A stretch of DNA of 64,000 nucleotides, from contig SJOL01007527.1 in assembly GCA_004794785.1 (NCBI GenBank), positions 479,369 to 543,368 on the forward strand, written 5' to 3'. Position numbers and translations under genes: made by a program. A model generated the notes under the pieces. The model was not told the origin of the DNA. It ran no database searches and saw only the letters and a program-made list of their open reading frames with translations. This DNA is from Opisthorchis felineus (lineage: Eukaryota; Platyhelminthes; Trematoda; Opisthorchiida; Opisthorchiidae). Positions 1-11,690 of this stretch are shown here, in pieces (the first letter of the stretch is position 1; every line of letters begins with the position of its first letter).

Positions 1-390
1 GTGTTACACATGGGAGAGATGACCCTCTATAAGGTAGTGGACAAATTTGGCGGCATTTTTCTTGCAGGAAAGGTAAGATCAATCCGGCTATGGAATCTAC
101 ACTGTTGTTCATGGGCATTTTCTTCCACGACATCAGCATTCATCCGGTTAAGCTGGCGAACTGCCAGGATTTTGCCTGCATTAAAGAGAAGAGTAATTTC
201 TTGATAAACGCCGGCTTCTCTTTCCTTTAGGCAATGGTATAATTTTGATGTGTGGCATTTCCAGCTTTCCAGACTTAATAAATCGGATGGAAAACTGTGA
301 AAAACCTGTGCCTCACAAAACTGGTTTCCTCACTTTGAACAGTCGGTCTTCTCCGGCAGCCTTTCCGTATGGCAGTTCAAATACCACCAT
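1..390 (-). pseudogene. LINE reverse-transcriptase relic (truncated by window edge)
   Basis: Read on the minus strand, about 130-190 gives AGKILAVRQLNRMNADVVEE followed by a degraded 'ESQCGFR'-like block. This is the motif typical of non-LTR reverse transcriptases (N/I-AGKILARxLLNRLN). Upstream on the same strand, near 335-375, a GKAAGED segment matches the 'GKAPGxDGIP' block of the same domain. Stop codons and frame changes separate the blocks, so this is a dead copy. It lies downstream of the zinc-finger exons in the same orientation and runs off the left edge. It belongs to a different LINE subfamily from the copies at 25.5, 31 and 51 kb. The motif match is seen in the sequence; the clade is not assigned. 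Confidence 0.6.
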
Positions 391-3300
391 CCAAAGTTTA
401 GCTTTTATAGCTCTACGTTCGCAAAAGTTTGAAGTAAATTTGCAAGACAATACAGACTCAAGTTGGACGGGTTGTTAATTGGTATGGGAATACACACTGA
501 CAAAGACCACAGCTGGAGTGTCATAGCGTAGACGTAATTGGCTTATCCCAATATTATTCCGTTCATATGAACAGATGCTGAAAATCTGTTTCCATGTTTT
601 CAACTGTCATGTTGAGTACCAGGTCAATAAAATAAACAGCAAGCTTTCTTTTGATCCTTCTTGAACGGCCAAGTGGACTGAGATCGAGTGAGCTGGGTGG
701 TTGGGCCTCGAACCAATTGACCAGAAAATCAGTGATTCGAACCCAAACTCTGCATCGCAACTTCTATCTTCGGGTCACATGGAAGCTGGTCACCGGGAGG
801 ATGTTACGGCTGAACGATCGCATTATTAATGTAACTGAATTCCACCGAAGACAGCGCTTTCCAGCGAAGGCCTGCTGCTGTCACCCATATTGAGACAGGT
901 TCTAATGTCCCAGGTCCCGAATCTGGCGTGTTTTTAATCTCTTTTAGATTTCGAGTGATGACTGGTACCAGTTTTGAATTTTTGATGCTTTTTGACTGTT
1001 TTAGATTCCTTGGCCTAATGACCGCCCCATTATCTGATGGTTGATCGAATTTTCTGGGGTCAATTTTGCTGAGGTAACGGAATGAGTAGTCTGACCAACA
1101 TGGCTGTGGTGGGCCGGTCTTGATCAAGTTTGCAGGAAGTGGAGCTTTAGTTTATGACTCCTATTAAGGCTACGCAGGCTGATTTTGTGCCTACCCAGAC
1201 TCTTGGTTTTCAACAACAGTTCGGCCGTAGTCGCTAATTCGCCGGTGGTCATGTTCGATTGGTCGATTGCTTGTAGAATAGGGCCTTACTGCTGTGTTTC
1301 TGGTTGTCCTCTGATAGGTTTCTTGGCATGGCCAGACCTTGAGAAACAAAGTTCCAAATGTATTAACTGCTACATGAAGGCATATTCATGATGTTGTAAT
1401 CGTTATCCTCTTGACGTCACTACACAGAAAATGTGTTATCCACGAACGAACAAGTGGCTCCAAACCAGACGTAGGTGATATTGCACCACACCTCAGTGCA
1501 GAGTCTGAAGTTCCTTTGGTCTTCTAAGACATCGTCTCCAAAAGATATTTGTGACTTGTTTGTGTCTCCGCGCCAGCAGCTAACTCGTAAATGACCTTGT
1601 CCTTTCGGGTTGCAAAGGAAACAAGTATTCATCAGTTTAGCCCTTGCAAACTGCAGCCCACATTGAATGACCAAAGTTGAAACTATGAACTCCTGAATAA
1701 TATTTGGGGCTGTGATATTAAGTCTTGTGACTACGACATCTAGTGGCACCGAAACTCTCAAACCTGGTCAAATTATTGATGAGATGCAAAAGATATTCAT
1801 GGATCTCATAATACTACCCGAGGAAGGTGCCTCCACATTGCTTTTCGCAAACAACGATATGCTCCGTGAAGTAACAGCAAACCAGCCGTGCAGTGATATC
1901 TAAGGACTAAAATATTAGGATTTTTGGCCTAACTGCAAATATTTTCGAAATTCTGATCCAGCAAATTCAGGTAATCCATTCAGTACAGATAAAATAGGTC
2001 TACTGTTGAGTTACCAGTAACAAAACGGCTCTCAAGCTGAACATTAGCGAGTTGTAGAATTCCACCGGATGCATTCTGTGGTGTTCGCTTTGCTGGGGGT
2101 TGGATAGGTTAGCAAGATCGAGGGAACCAAGTGATTCCAGAGGATCTGGATGCGCATACTTCTAAATGTCAATTATTTGTACTCGGACGCAGTAACCATC
2201 TTCGAACTGCGAAGATATGACACTGAATGTTTGCTACGACTATGTTGAGGTTGGCTGGGTCGCCACTGTGAATGACAACATTCTTCCAGGTGACCCTTTC
2301 CGCCACGTTACTTGCATGTGTGGATCTTGTATTGGCAAAGACAGATCAACTGTCATTTCCTGCAAAAGCAGCAAGCGGATATTGATTTTAAATTCAGTGA
2401 TATACATTGATTATATTCCGAGGGGACATTTCTGCTACTGACGGCCCAGCATATAACAAGAATGATAGTTCGCGTGGATTGTTGTATCGTTGCCGCGTCG
2501 TGTTTCAGGATTACCAGCTGTTAGAACGACGTCCCGACACATGATGATATAAGGGGACGGTTATATTTTTTTCTTGGAACAACTGCATGTCACATACCAT
2601 TTGAATTAGTCATCGGCCATTCTGCGAAGCCAGCATTTCTGTCAAATTCAAACAACGAAGACTGCTCACAAAACATCTATGGCAAGGTCTAAGTATTCTC
2701 CTCGAATTTGGAGTCTCTGATATGCTTCGGCAAGATAAAATCCACAAATAGTTCCTGTTGTGCTGTTCTGTTCTGCTGTGCTGTGCATTTGCAGCATCAA
2801 TCTGACTTTTTTGTCATCCAGCAGGACCGCAAGCTCCACACACGATAAACCTCCTCCAGTGGTCCAAAGTCCGACCAGTCGTGGCATAAAGATGAAACTT
2901 GTTAATTTTGAACAGGAAATTCTGGAGGCAGTGCATGTCTCTTTTTAGCTCATCCAGCTGTCCTGATGTACATTTTTCGCGTCGGAATTTCAACACGTTT
3001 AGCCTGCGAGAGTTCAGACGTGTTCTGCCGACAGTGGAGTAGTGACATCATTGACTCCAACGAAATAATTGTGCCAGGGTTCGGTTGTAGGCGTCACTTC
3101 TGGCGTTTTTTAAGGTAACGGGTTTTCCCGTTAATCGCACTACTGGTTCCCTATTCCACCTGCTTTATCCCAGTTCGTGCCCGCAAAGGAAAGAAATCTC
3201 TATGGGATCGGCACCATAGTGACTACTAGTGATGAGACATTCCAGGACGTGTCGGCGTATACTCGTTATTTGGACACTCAAGTACAGCCATTCATCGTCG

Positions 3301-3735
3301 CCCGATCACATTGGCTATCCGATTGCTGAAGTCATTTACAGCCGATCTTATGGCTTCTCCTGACTGACTGTTGATTGCTGCTTCCGCCAACAAAACGTGA
3401 CCACTGAGCTCACACTTTGATCGGTGAGCTGGTGTTGTTGTTTTTTATCAGCAATAATGTACCATAGAAGGAAAAAGGGAGTAGCAGTGCTTATCTGAAC
3501 AAGTATTTTTATCTATGGATAGCATAAAAATGTCATTTTAGGGATTGGATCGGCTGCCACCGAGTAAGAGTGAATTTCCAGGAAATAACGAAGAAATGGG
3601 TGATGTTTGAATAATGACTGCAGTAATCGACTCTTCTCACAACTTTTAAATATAAGAGTACGTTTTATATGACCTTGAGAGCACCATAAGTGTGCCCATT
3701 CGTCACCTTTAACCAGAAATCTGCACAGTACTTAC
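391..3735. other. Non-coding stretch downstream of the visible Gfi-1-like exons
   Basis: This should be intron or 3' flank of the zinc-finger gene. I looked on the minus strand for the expected last exon (the TGEKPHKC linker and fingers five and six) and did not find it, so that exon is either left of the window or too diverged to see. A SINE copy lies at about 689-830. Several minus-strand open frames are present (for example 1420-1761), but none resembles a known protein or has convincing splice sites. Confidence 0.5.
689..830 (+). repeat. tRNA-derived SINE, family A, degraded copy
   Basis: The copy starts with a tRNA-like A-box (GAGCTGGGTGGTT), has a B-box-like GATTCGAACCC, and ends with the family tail (GTTACGGCTGAACGATC). 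It aligns with the reverse complement of the better copies near 59.7 and 32.8 kb, with internal deletions. It is the only family A copy in the window whose tRNA-like head reads on the plus strand. Confidence 0.6.
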
Positions 3736-3998
3736 CTGTGTGAGTATAGGTATGCTTCTTCATGTCGGACTTCTGGTGGAACCTTTTCCCACAATATTGA
3801 CAAGGATAGGGTCTAGTATCGCTGTGAATAAGTAGATGAGTACTCAATGTCGATGACCGCTTGAAGGTTTTCCCGCATTCGTGACACTGAAAATGTCGAT
3901 CTGGACAATGGATCACTTCATGCTGGTACAGATTGATGGCGTGCCCAAAACTTTTCTGACAAAGCTGGCACTCAAAAGGGCGCTTACTTGCGTGCGTT
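3736..3998 (-). CDS. Gfi-1-like exon encoding zinc fingers 2-4
   Basis: 263 bp. The acceptor is ...TTTCTGTAG before AACGCACG. Its first base completes an Arg codon split from the previous exon (AG|A). The donor is CACACAG|GTAAGTACTG at 3736/3735, which leaves one G of the Gly in the HTGEKP linker, so the next exon should begin with the EKP part. The exon encodes three complete C2H2 fingers. Confidence 0.93.
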
Positions 3999-6900
3999 CT
4001 ACAGAAAAAAATACATATTTATATAAGCATACTCCCTCTGGTCAACAATGCGTTTCACGCATATATCGGAATGTCCGTTAAATTGTACTGTTGATGATAA
4101 AGCTGCTGGGGATACCCGGAGTAGTTACAGTTGTTCTTCAATATTATTTTGGTTGCGGACTACCATTCGATGTGGACTAAATGGGTCTCATTCCTCATAG
4201 AGGATTAAAGGGACAGTTTTGGTATTGATTCTGGAAACCAAAAATATTCGTCTAATATGGTTTTGTGAACGGGGGATCAAATGAGGAATGTTTTACCGCA
4301 AAGATTTATTTCATTCTTAGCTCTGGTGAATTAGGATTCGCGGTTCTCTCTGCATAGTAGTTTTCTGGACATTCGTGTGAATTTTCCGATGTAACTGTTC
4401 GGACAAGAGCTGCATCGTTTTATACGTGGGTCACCTTAGATTACCTCGAAATGCTTTCATAACTTCCCCACGTGTCATATTTGGAAGTCAGTAGTTCAAC
4501 ATAAACTAAATCTCTGACATTATGTGATAAGTCGAAATAAACTAGGTCAAGCGAAGGGAAGGAACAGCTTGAAGCAATAAAACCCAATAACTGCCAGGCT
4601 GTCCAACAGTATTTAACCATGGGTCAAGTTTCTATACGTCACCTAGTCTTTCTCAGTAGTAGCGCTGGCGATAAATATATTCTGGCGTGCGCCATATCAT
4701 CATCTTACTTTTCTTGTCAGATCACTAGTGAATTTTTATCTACCTTGCCACCTTAATTCAATTTATTTCGGAGTTGAAGGAAAATTTTTTTTCAGAGACT
4801 GTTCGAACACTATTTTGCTGCATCAGAATGACTGGAAAATATGGGCAAGTCGTTCGAAAAGTGTAACTGGTTTGGAAATTTAACATTCACAACATCAAGT
4901 TCATTTTCTCCGTCGTAGCTGTCGTTGGAATCAATGTAGTTTCCCGTTTTAGTGCATAATGGGAAAAACAGAAGCGCCTATACTGCGGAATGCATAGTGT
5001 GTAACACCATATTTGAATACATACCCGTACGTGTGTATTGTAGGACTTACCAAAAAACTATCTATAGATGTTACATGCATGCACAGCAATCCGGCTGCTC
5101 GCCAGCTACTCACCGTGTCCCATTATCGCTTCAAGTCATAAACTGTCGATAAACAATGCATCCAAAGCAGCTTCCAGTTTGAAGTTGAGAGGTGTTTAGC
5201 CCACACTGGAAACGGAGTGTAGGAAGCTGAATCGTCCAGGAAAAACCAAATATGGACAGCTTGCACAGTCTATTGCTATACCAATGTCACGAGCACTGTC
5301 ACCCTTGAGTTCAAAAGCCTATTTTGGGTTCTATGTAGTATTGAACGCCCCAGTCTCCGTGACTGAAAACCACCAGAGATAATAAGGGTGTTGGAAATGA
5401 ATACATTGCGTGGACAGTTAAATCCAGGCGGTCAAAGCGGATTAAATCGCCCCAACTATACACTGAGACGTAAACTTCCGAAAGGTGAACACTGTCTTAG
5501 CGAGCACACGAGAGTGTTCCCAGTTAGATATGTTGTGCCACGCACTCGAATGAAAGCCAGCATCTCGAGAATCTTACGGTCTGAGTTGGTCTCTCTTTGC
5601 GGAAATCTGCAGAATACTGCTCAATCGATGATAGAATCCTTGAAACTTCGCTCTGAATTTCGTAGTCTCCGAGTTTCGAAATACAGAACTTGTTTGGAAC
5701 TTTGAAAATAACCCCTTTGATTGCACCAAAGCTTCCCTTTACTAAGTTCAATTTTGGAAACGCAGTGAACAAAAGCTGAACTTTTCCACAACTGAGGATC
5801 TTGTTCACGGTTTTTTGTATGAACTTACAAGTATTTGTGTGATTACGGTATCGCTGGCGTTAACTCAAAGCCGGTGACACCGATTATTTTGCCAAAGCAA
5901 AACATCTTGTTATGACACAGAGGATTCGTCAGGAGTTGTTTTGGGGAAACAACCAGCAAAAACAGAACTAAATACAGATGGGCATGGCTACAGAATAGCC
6001 ACCTCAGCAACCCGACGTGGTTGCACAGTGGCAGCTCGGACTGGCTTTCTGATTAGTGTAGCACCAGTGCTGATTGATAACAAGCACACCCACGATAGAT
6101 GCACGACAGTGATCAACTTACGGTTGCCCTAACCACTCCCATCCCGTGATCGTAGCTGAATTCCACCTTGACAGTATTAAGTTATATCGTTTGAAGAAGA
6201 CTGACTTATATCAGCTTGACGCATTGAATTAAAACGCCGAAAAATGCGGTCCTTTTCATCAAAAAAGTACAACGGCAACAATTTTTTGGTATGGGATCCA
6301 TTTTTGTTTTGGTCATCAACACCGCAAGCGTTCCTGTAACTAGGATTGCGGAAAGGAATTATCCTTCTGACCCTAGAACCAGCTTATCCAACCAGTGATG
6401 ATGCAGCCGCGAGCCTGTTGGCCTTAACCTCCCCGTAAACTGAATTACGCGACATGGTACCAGTTGCTCTTGACTGGATTTCACACGTTGAAATTTCAGG
6501 TGTTTGGTTCCACACGTCACTTTATTTACAATGCATTTTGCCTCCATTCATCCTGAGACCAAACAAATATCACTGTGCTGTACTTCTTGGATGGTATTCA
6601 AAGGGTAGTTCAGGCTGGTTCGTTCTATGGTTCTATCTTTTTCTGTCTCACAAAAGTACGACGAGTACTTCCCTTTCAACCTTGTAACGATGAAGCATTT
6701 GGCTGACCGAAAGGCATTATTAGTGTAACGAGTGGATACATTGGGTCAAAATAAATAAGCAAAGGTTAGAAAATCTTTCTAAACTCTCCAACAATTGACT
6801 GAACTATACTTATGTTGCCAAATAGTAGCAAGAAGAACAGTAAAGGTTGGTTGTCAACCTTTCATTACGTGCAACCACTTGATACCAAAATTCGAGGGAC

Positions 6901-8498
6901 GAAGCCTGTGATGACTTACCTTCTGACATGTACTTCCAGTCCATGAGATGTGGCAAAGTACTTTGTACAACTGTCGCATTTGAATACTTCATTCGTCACC
7001 TCCTTGAGGTCTGATAATGCCAGGTCAACCTCCTCGGTCGAACTTGTGTTTGATCCAGACGAACTGCGAAGTTGTGTGTGCTCCATTAGTGGACTCATGT
7101 TTGTTGACCGCATCGGTCTTGAGGAAATTTGGGGCAACATTCGCAGCCATGGATCATTAAGATACTGCACTGGTTGGCTGAGTAACCTAAAGTATTCCAA
7201 CGCCGCTGTTATGTAATTCCGACTAGTTGTGAGCATTTCTCCTTCGTATGTGGGCTGATCCGATGTGTTCGCCAAAGTTTCCCCCACTTTGGTTGGGTAC
7301 TTTGTTTGTGACAACAACTTTGCACTTTGGACTGGGGAAACCGTGCACGAGATGGCTTCGGGTAGATGTCCAACGGGTCTCTGGAATCCTGAAAATTGAG
7401 GGGGTATCAACCTATCATTTGAGGGACATTCCTGTTTGGTGTACTGAACATGATGTTCAGGTTGTGAGCCAGAATTCATAGGAAGTTGTTTCCAAAGTGT
7501 TGTAGGTGAGGTTGTAACAGGCACTGAAAATCCGGCCACTGAAGTGCTTGTTTGAAGAACGGAAGCTATAGCTTGTAGTGCAGTGTTGCTTGAAAGCATA
7601 AGGTCCATGCTAGCTCCAGTCCTTCGCCGCGCCTGGAGCCGTTTTTTGGTCCGAATATTGCGATGATTGTCAAACAACGCGTCTGAATTCCACTTGGGAC
7701 GCGCATCTTGGCGGACTGCCAGAAAAATGAAAACGAAGTTCAGTTAGAGTTGGTGTAGAACTGCTTCAACAACCTGATGGTAGCTCCGAGGATCCTGAGT
7801 ATAATTTGTCCATATGCAGTATGGTCGTACTTCAATCCATTATAAAATCGGTTTTACAATTTACAAACCATTTTATGACTGAAATCATGCAATGGAGTTT
7901 AAAACTGCACTCTGGTGCAATCAATCCGTTTAGAGATTTAGCCAAGTATGACAAGTGAACATAGACTGGTACTTATCGGAATTCAGCGCACAGTAAAGCT
8001 TGAACACTAACAACCAAATGCTGCAACAAAGAGCTCGTAAAAAACACCTACCTGTGTCACTTGTGATAAGTCCTCGATATTCATCGTGACCCCGGTCAAT
8101 GAGTGACCCTGAGGTCCCAGCAGAACCGGAAGAAACGATATCTTGGGGGATCACTCCTGGATTTTGCGGGAAAATAAGCCCGTTTTGATATGGCAACATA
8201 GTCGATAGTAAGGATGGGTGAGAAGAGGAAAGCGAGGTTGGAAGGTTTAGCGAAACTGTCTGAACGCCTTCACACCGCTTCTGGTTAGGAATGGTACTCT
8301 GGTTGTCAGTCGATGGAATCAATGGAGAGGTATTGCATGCGGATGAAGCACTCGTGTGGATATTGGAACACCAGGAATAAGGAAGGGGAACTGCAGGTTG
8401 CTCGAAGGCCATAGCTCTGGAGTTGTTCAGGTTAATAAAAGAGGCTAGCATCTGTTGTCTTGCTAAGGCGACTTCTTTGTCCAGAAGTTGCTTAAGTC
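3736..8498 (-). CDS. Gfi-1/senseless/pag-3 type C2H2 zinc-finger transcription factor (partial gene, 3 exons)
   Basis: Nuclear DNA-binding regulator of the Gfi-1/senseless/pag-3 family, which controls haematopoietic or sensory-neuron fate in other animals. The exons, in transcript order, are 8498-8052, 7715-6920 and 3998-3736; splice phases match at both joins and give 502 visible codons. Residues 1-390 are low-complexity and Ser/Thr/Pro/Gln-rich. Four consecutive fingers follow: C396/C399/H412/H417, C425/C428/H441/H445, C453/C456/H469/H473 and C481/C484/H497/H501. The blocks [29 protein letters not shown] and [18 protein letters not shown] are near-identical to vertebrate Gfi-1 fingers 1, 3 and 4. 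Family members have five or six fingers; the last one or two are not found here. No start codon or SNAG-type N-terminus (MPRSFLVK) is visible, so exons upstream of 8498 must exist. The family assignment is secure, but orthology to Gfi-1 versus Gfi-1B/senseless cannot be decided. Confidence 0.9.
3999..6919 (-). other. Intron of the Gfi-1-like gene
   Basis: This 2.9-kb intron interrupts the junction immediately after the first finger helix (HVRR|TH). It opens with GTAAGTC and closes with CTGTAG. I see no repeat family or ORF worth naming; the open frames at 4952-5152, 5388-5705 and 5941-6132 are short and resemble nothing I know. Confidence 0.7.
6920..7715 (-). CDS. Gfi-1-like exon encoding the disordered region and zinc finger 1
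   Basis: 796 bp. The acceptor is TTTTTCTGGCAG|TCCGCC and the donor is GTCAGAAG|GTAAGTC. It enters with two bases that complete a Val codon (G|TC) and leaves with two bases of an Arg codon. Most of it is a polar linker rich in Ser, Thr, Gln and Pro with a basic patch ([11 protein letters not shown]) near its start, a possible nuclear localisation signal. It ends with the first finger, [19 protein letters not shown]. Confidence 0.92.
7716..8051 (-). other. Short intron of the Gfi-1-like gene
   Basis: A 336-bp intron with donor ACACAG|GTAGGTG and acceptor TTCTGGCAG. Nothing else is visible in it. Confidence 0.85.
8052..8498 (-). CDS. Gfi-1-like internal exon, Ser/Pro-rich
   Basis: 447 bp. The acceptor is CTAACCTGCAG|GACTTAAG, entering with two bases that complete a codon. 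The donor GACACAG|GTAGGTG leaves one G. The frame is fixed by its phase match to the next exon. It begins with a short helix-like stretch ([20 protein letters not shown]) and then a Ser/Pro/Asn-rich segment. The ATG at 8451 lies inside this open frame and is probably not the true start, because the frame stays open through a good acceptor upstream. No domain is recognised. Confidence 0.75.
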
Positions 8499-11168
8499 CT
8501 GCAGGTTAGACAAGGAAACTGGGTGTTTCAGTGAATGGTGTATAATAAAGACAATGTCGAAACACTAGATGGAAAAAAACATTTCATTGATTTTGTTATT
8601 GATCCTGGCGAAATATCTTCCTTCTTCAGGTGCAGCTGCTCAAGCATCGTCCAAAAGGACTTCTCCAGGTCAGTTAAATACAAAACAGCGCCAACTGGCT
8701 ATTCGGTATGCCAACTGCTTACTAAATTATTCCACTCCCCGTATACATTTCTGAAGTAGAATTGGTCTTATGGAGATTCCTAGGCAATATTCCCCTGCAG
8801 TACACGCTCCCTTCAAAGAGGAGCAACTAACTATTAGGTGCTAACTACCCGTTGGTCCTCTTAGATCTAACGATGTGAGTAAAATAACAGCGGTAGATAT
8901 GCTTTTTGACCAAAACCAACACTGGCTAGTCAGTCGACTAAAAGAATCCGGAATGCTATATGTGTGCACACAATCGATATGTAACAGACAGTCTGGACAG
9001 AATAAGGCATGATAATTCTTCCATACCACTGTCTCAGATAGGAAAAAATAGTGAAAGTACATTTTGTGCGCGTGGAAGCCAGCAAAGAAAGGTGAACAAT
9101 CAAACTAATTGCATGGTCGGACGTGTTCTTTCTTTGAACAGGTAGAGCTTCTTAGCTTCATCTGTCGATTCAATCTGTGGGTTAGTCAAAACGTAACTCA
9201 GTAGTCTTCAAAGAGGGGGTAGATGACCCATTCTGGAGTGCAAGACCTGAAGCAAAGTCTTCACCTCGAAGGAGTCCCTTTTGAGGTAGAAACAGGAGCC
9301 AGGTTGGAGCACATCGCTTCTGTGAGACTTGTTGGTTACTGCGCAAAACTAAGCGGATGGCCATAAAAGGCTCGATGCAAGAAAATAACGGGCGACATTT
9401 TTTCTTTGCCTCCTTGGAAAAAGAAATGATGCGCACCCCTCCCACAAGAAGAACTAAGTAAAGAAAACCCTTCCTAAGGATTGCGATCTTTGCGTTAGGA
9501 ATTCAGTTTTAACTGCAACTGCCCTCTGGGAACAGCAGATTTCAGAAATTAAAAATTCCCAGTTCCTGAAATTGCTCGTCTTTACTAGCCAGCGATCTAA
9601 ACGTGAGGTTCCGCTGTCACGTAAGATGACTGTGCTTAGTGATGTGTCAGTGTTGTATTGGTAGCTTGACTAACCTCAGAGTTGATAGGGGCAAAATGTA
9701 ATGAAACTAGCAACTACCTCACAGAGTTACATAGTATGGGTTACAGTTGATAAAACTATTGTTTTTTAGGGGGCTAAAAATTGTATTGGTTTATGTTGCT
9801 CGTTATTCGAAGCAAAAAGTTCGTATGATCCAAATGACAGAAATGCGGGTCATCAAACCCGCTGATAGCGCTGATAGAATACTGCCCCATATACAATGGT
9901 TTTCGAAATTACTGAATATCCGGAGCATCTAGTTCAATGGGGGCAGCCCTCCGGAACAATGTCCAAAAAGCCGAAGGGAACTAAAACGTTCTTATCTATG
10001 TGCAGATCTCATGGCATGCGAACCATGTATTCCTCACGTAGAAAGATGAAACATTTCTCCGAAGAGGGACACTCTATTCGCCCAAGCCTCCTTCGTGCGG
10101 TAGATTACTGTAGTTTTGACTGAATATACGATGCCCAATTACCGACTGGGTCGTCTCAAGGGGAGGAGAACCAAGTTCTCTTCTACATGAGTCACCTTTT
10201 TGGAACCGGTGCACTATTCTCCAATTGGGCAAACACAAGTGGCTGCTTCTGAGAAACAACTTCTCTCCGAGGGTGGCATATGTAGCTGATTGCAAATGTG
10301 TTTAGCCAGAATCTAACAGCCACCAGGCTTAATTCATTCAAATGAATCCAGTCTCTTCAATGTTGGTTGTCATATCACCTTTATATTGTCCTAACTGTTT
10401 TGACACATAGCAAGCCAAAAATACTGGTCGTCTTGTTCAAAAAGCGGATAGAATTGTAATAGGTTGATTATGCTGCAAGATGAATTCTCACGGCACAAAC
10501 AAAGCATGCACCCTTCTTTAGCTACTGTCAACTACATTTCGCTGAATCAGCTCACAGGGTGTGCATTTCCAGACACAGCTGAATTCTCCTAGTAGTATAC
10601 CTTCACTGGACTTAGTGGCAGCGTCGCTGTGAATAAGTTCGACTCCTTTGACTGATACTGTTCTGGTTACTCACCCAAAGCCAGCTGTCCACAGAAGAGG
10701 ACGGTATTATTGATACATGTGAGCAACATCCCTCTGAATGCAGTGTAAAATGCTAATGTAGGCCAAATGATGACGAGTATTATGCACAATGTAAAATAGA
10801 TAGTATAAAAAACAAGTACATGTTTGTCGACAGCCTGTCCTGTGCAGCTTTCTGAGGAAAACTAGTGTCTTTCGTAGGGGTTCTGATCAGAGTGTGTGCG
10901 TGCCTGCTACATAACTTCCAACCGTTTGTCATCACCCATAGCACCGACGAGTCGACTGGAGACTGATTGTAAACTTTGAAAACCACCATATAGGATTTGG
11001 GCAACTTACGATGAAAAGTCAAAGGGCGCTGCAGGACTAAATCTATTTTGGGAATCACCATAAGTGTATAAATTAGAGCGCTTATATGGGGTTAAAACAA
11101 GTATATGTAAGTGAGTGATTGTATGGATCATGACCGTGTCCTAGCTGAATAAAAATGCATGAAGCAAG

Positions 11169-11172
<4 letters not shown>

Positions 11173-11217
<45 letters not shown>
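11173..11217. repeat. (TA)n microsatellite
   Basis: Uninterrupted alternating AT of about 45 bases. It produces false YIYIYI open frames on both strands. Confidence 0.97.
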
Positions 11218-11218
<1 letters not shown>

Positions 11219-11497
11219 GCAATACTGGCATACAAAGGCCGTTTACGGTCTCTGTCTGGGAATGGTTCCTCTTGGTGTGAGAACACTCCCCATCGACCTT
11301 ATGAGCTAATGACAACCTACTTACCAAGGGTTTTGACAATACTACATTGATTCACTGAAGCCTGCTTAACGTCTGCTGTTGAAGTAAACACTATTATAAC
11401 GTCACAACTGTAAATGTAAGCAAAAATCCATTAGGGAGCTACCAGCCACATGTTTCACTGATTCCGTAAGTGACGTCAAAGGTGAATATAACACTTG

Positions 11498-11690
11498 CAA
11501 TCTACGTGCATCCAGCGAACGCTGGTGGGTAGTGATAACACCTTCACCTCGCATATCAGATGTCCGGAATCCAAACTCCTACACAGTCAAGGATACGCAT
11601 TGCTGATGAGCCCTCCCTATTTGGTGTGGACTCACCGGAACGTTTGCACCAGGACCGAAGGAGGACTACTCAGGCGAGAATGATCTGAAT
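11498..11690 (+). repeat. tRNA-derived SINE, family B, decayed copy
   Basis: It aligns along its length with the copy at 56425-56650. Shared blocks are GCATCCAGCG, CGCTGGTGG(A)GTAGTG(G)TAACAC, CACCTCGCA, AGATGTCCGGA, a CTGATGAGCCC core at 11603-11613, and the GGAGGAC...GCGAG tail. The A-box-like part (CTGGTGGGTAGTG) and a decayed B-box are on the plus strand. The CTGATGA half of a hammerhead core is present, but the GAAA half is lost. Confidence 0.65.

Noticed and set aside
1420..1761. 113-codon minus-strand open frame, Cys-rich
   Set aside because: No family resemblance, no convincing splice sites, and it does not match the expected fingers 5 and 6 of the Gfi-1-like gene.
8451..8453. ATG as start codon of the Gfi-1-like protein
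   Set aside because: The frame is open upstream through an acceptor-like CTAACCTGCAG, so this is more likely an internal Met.
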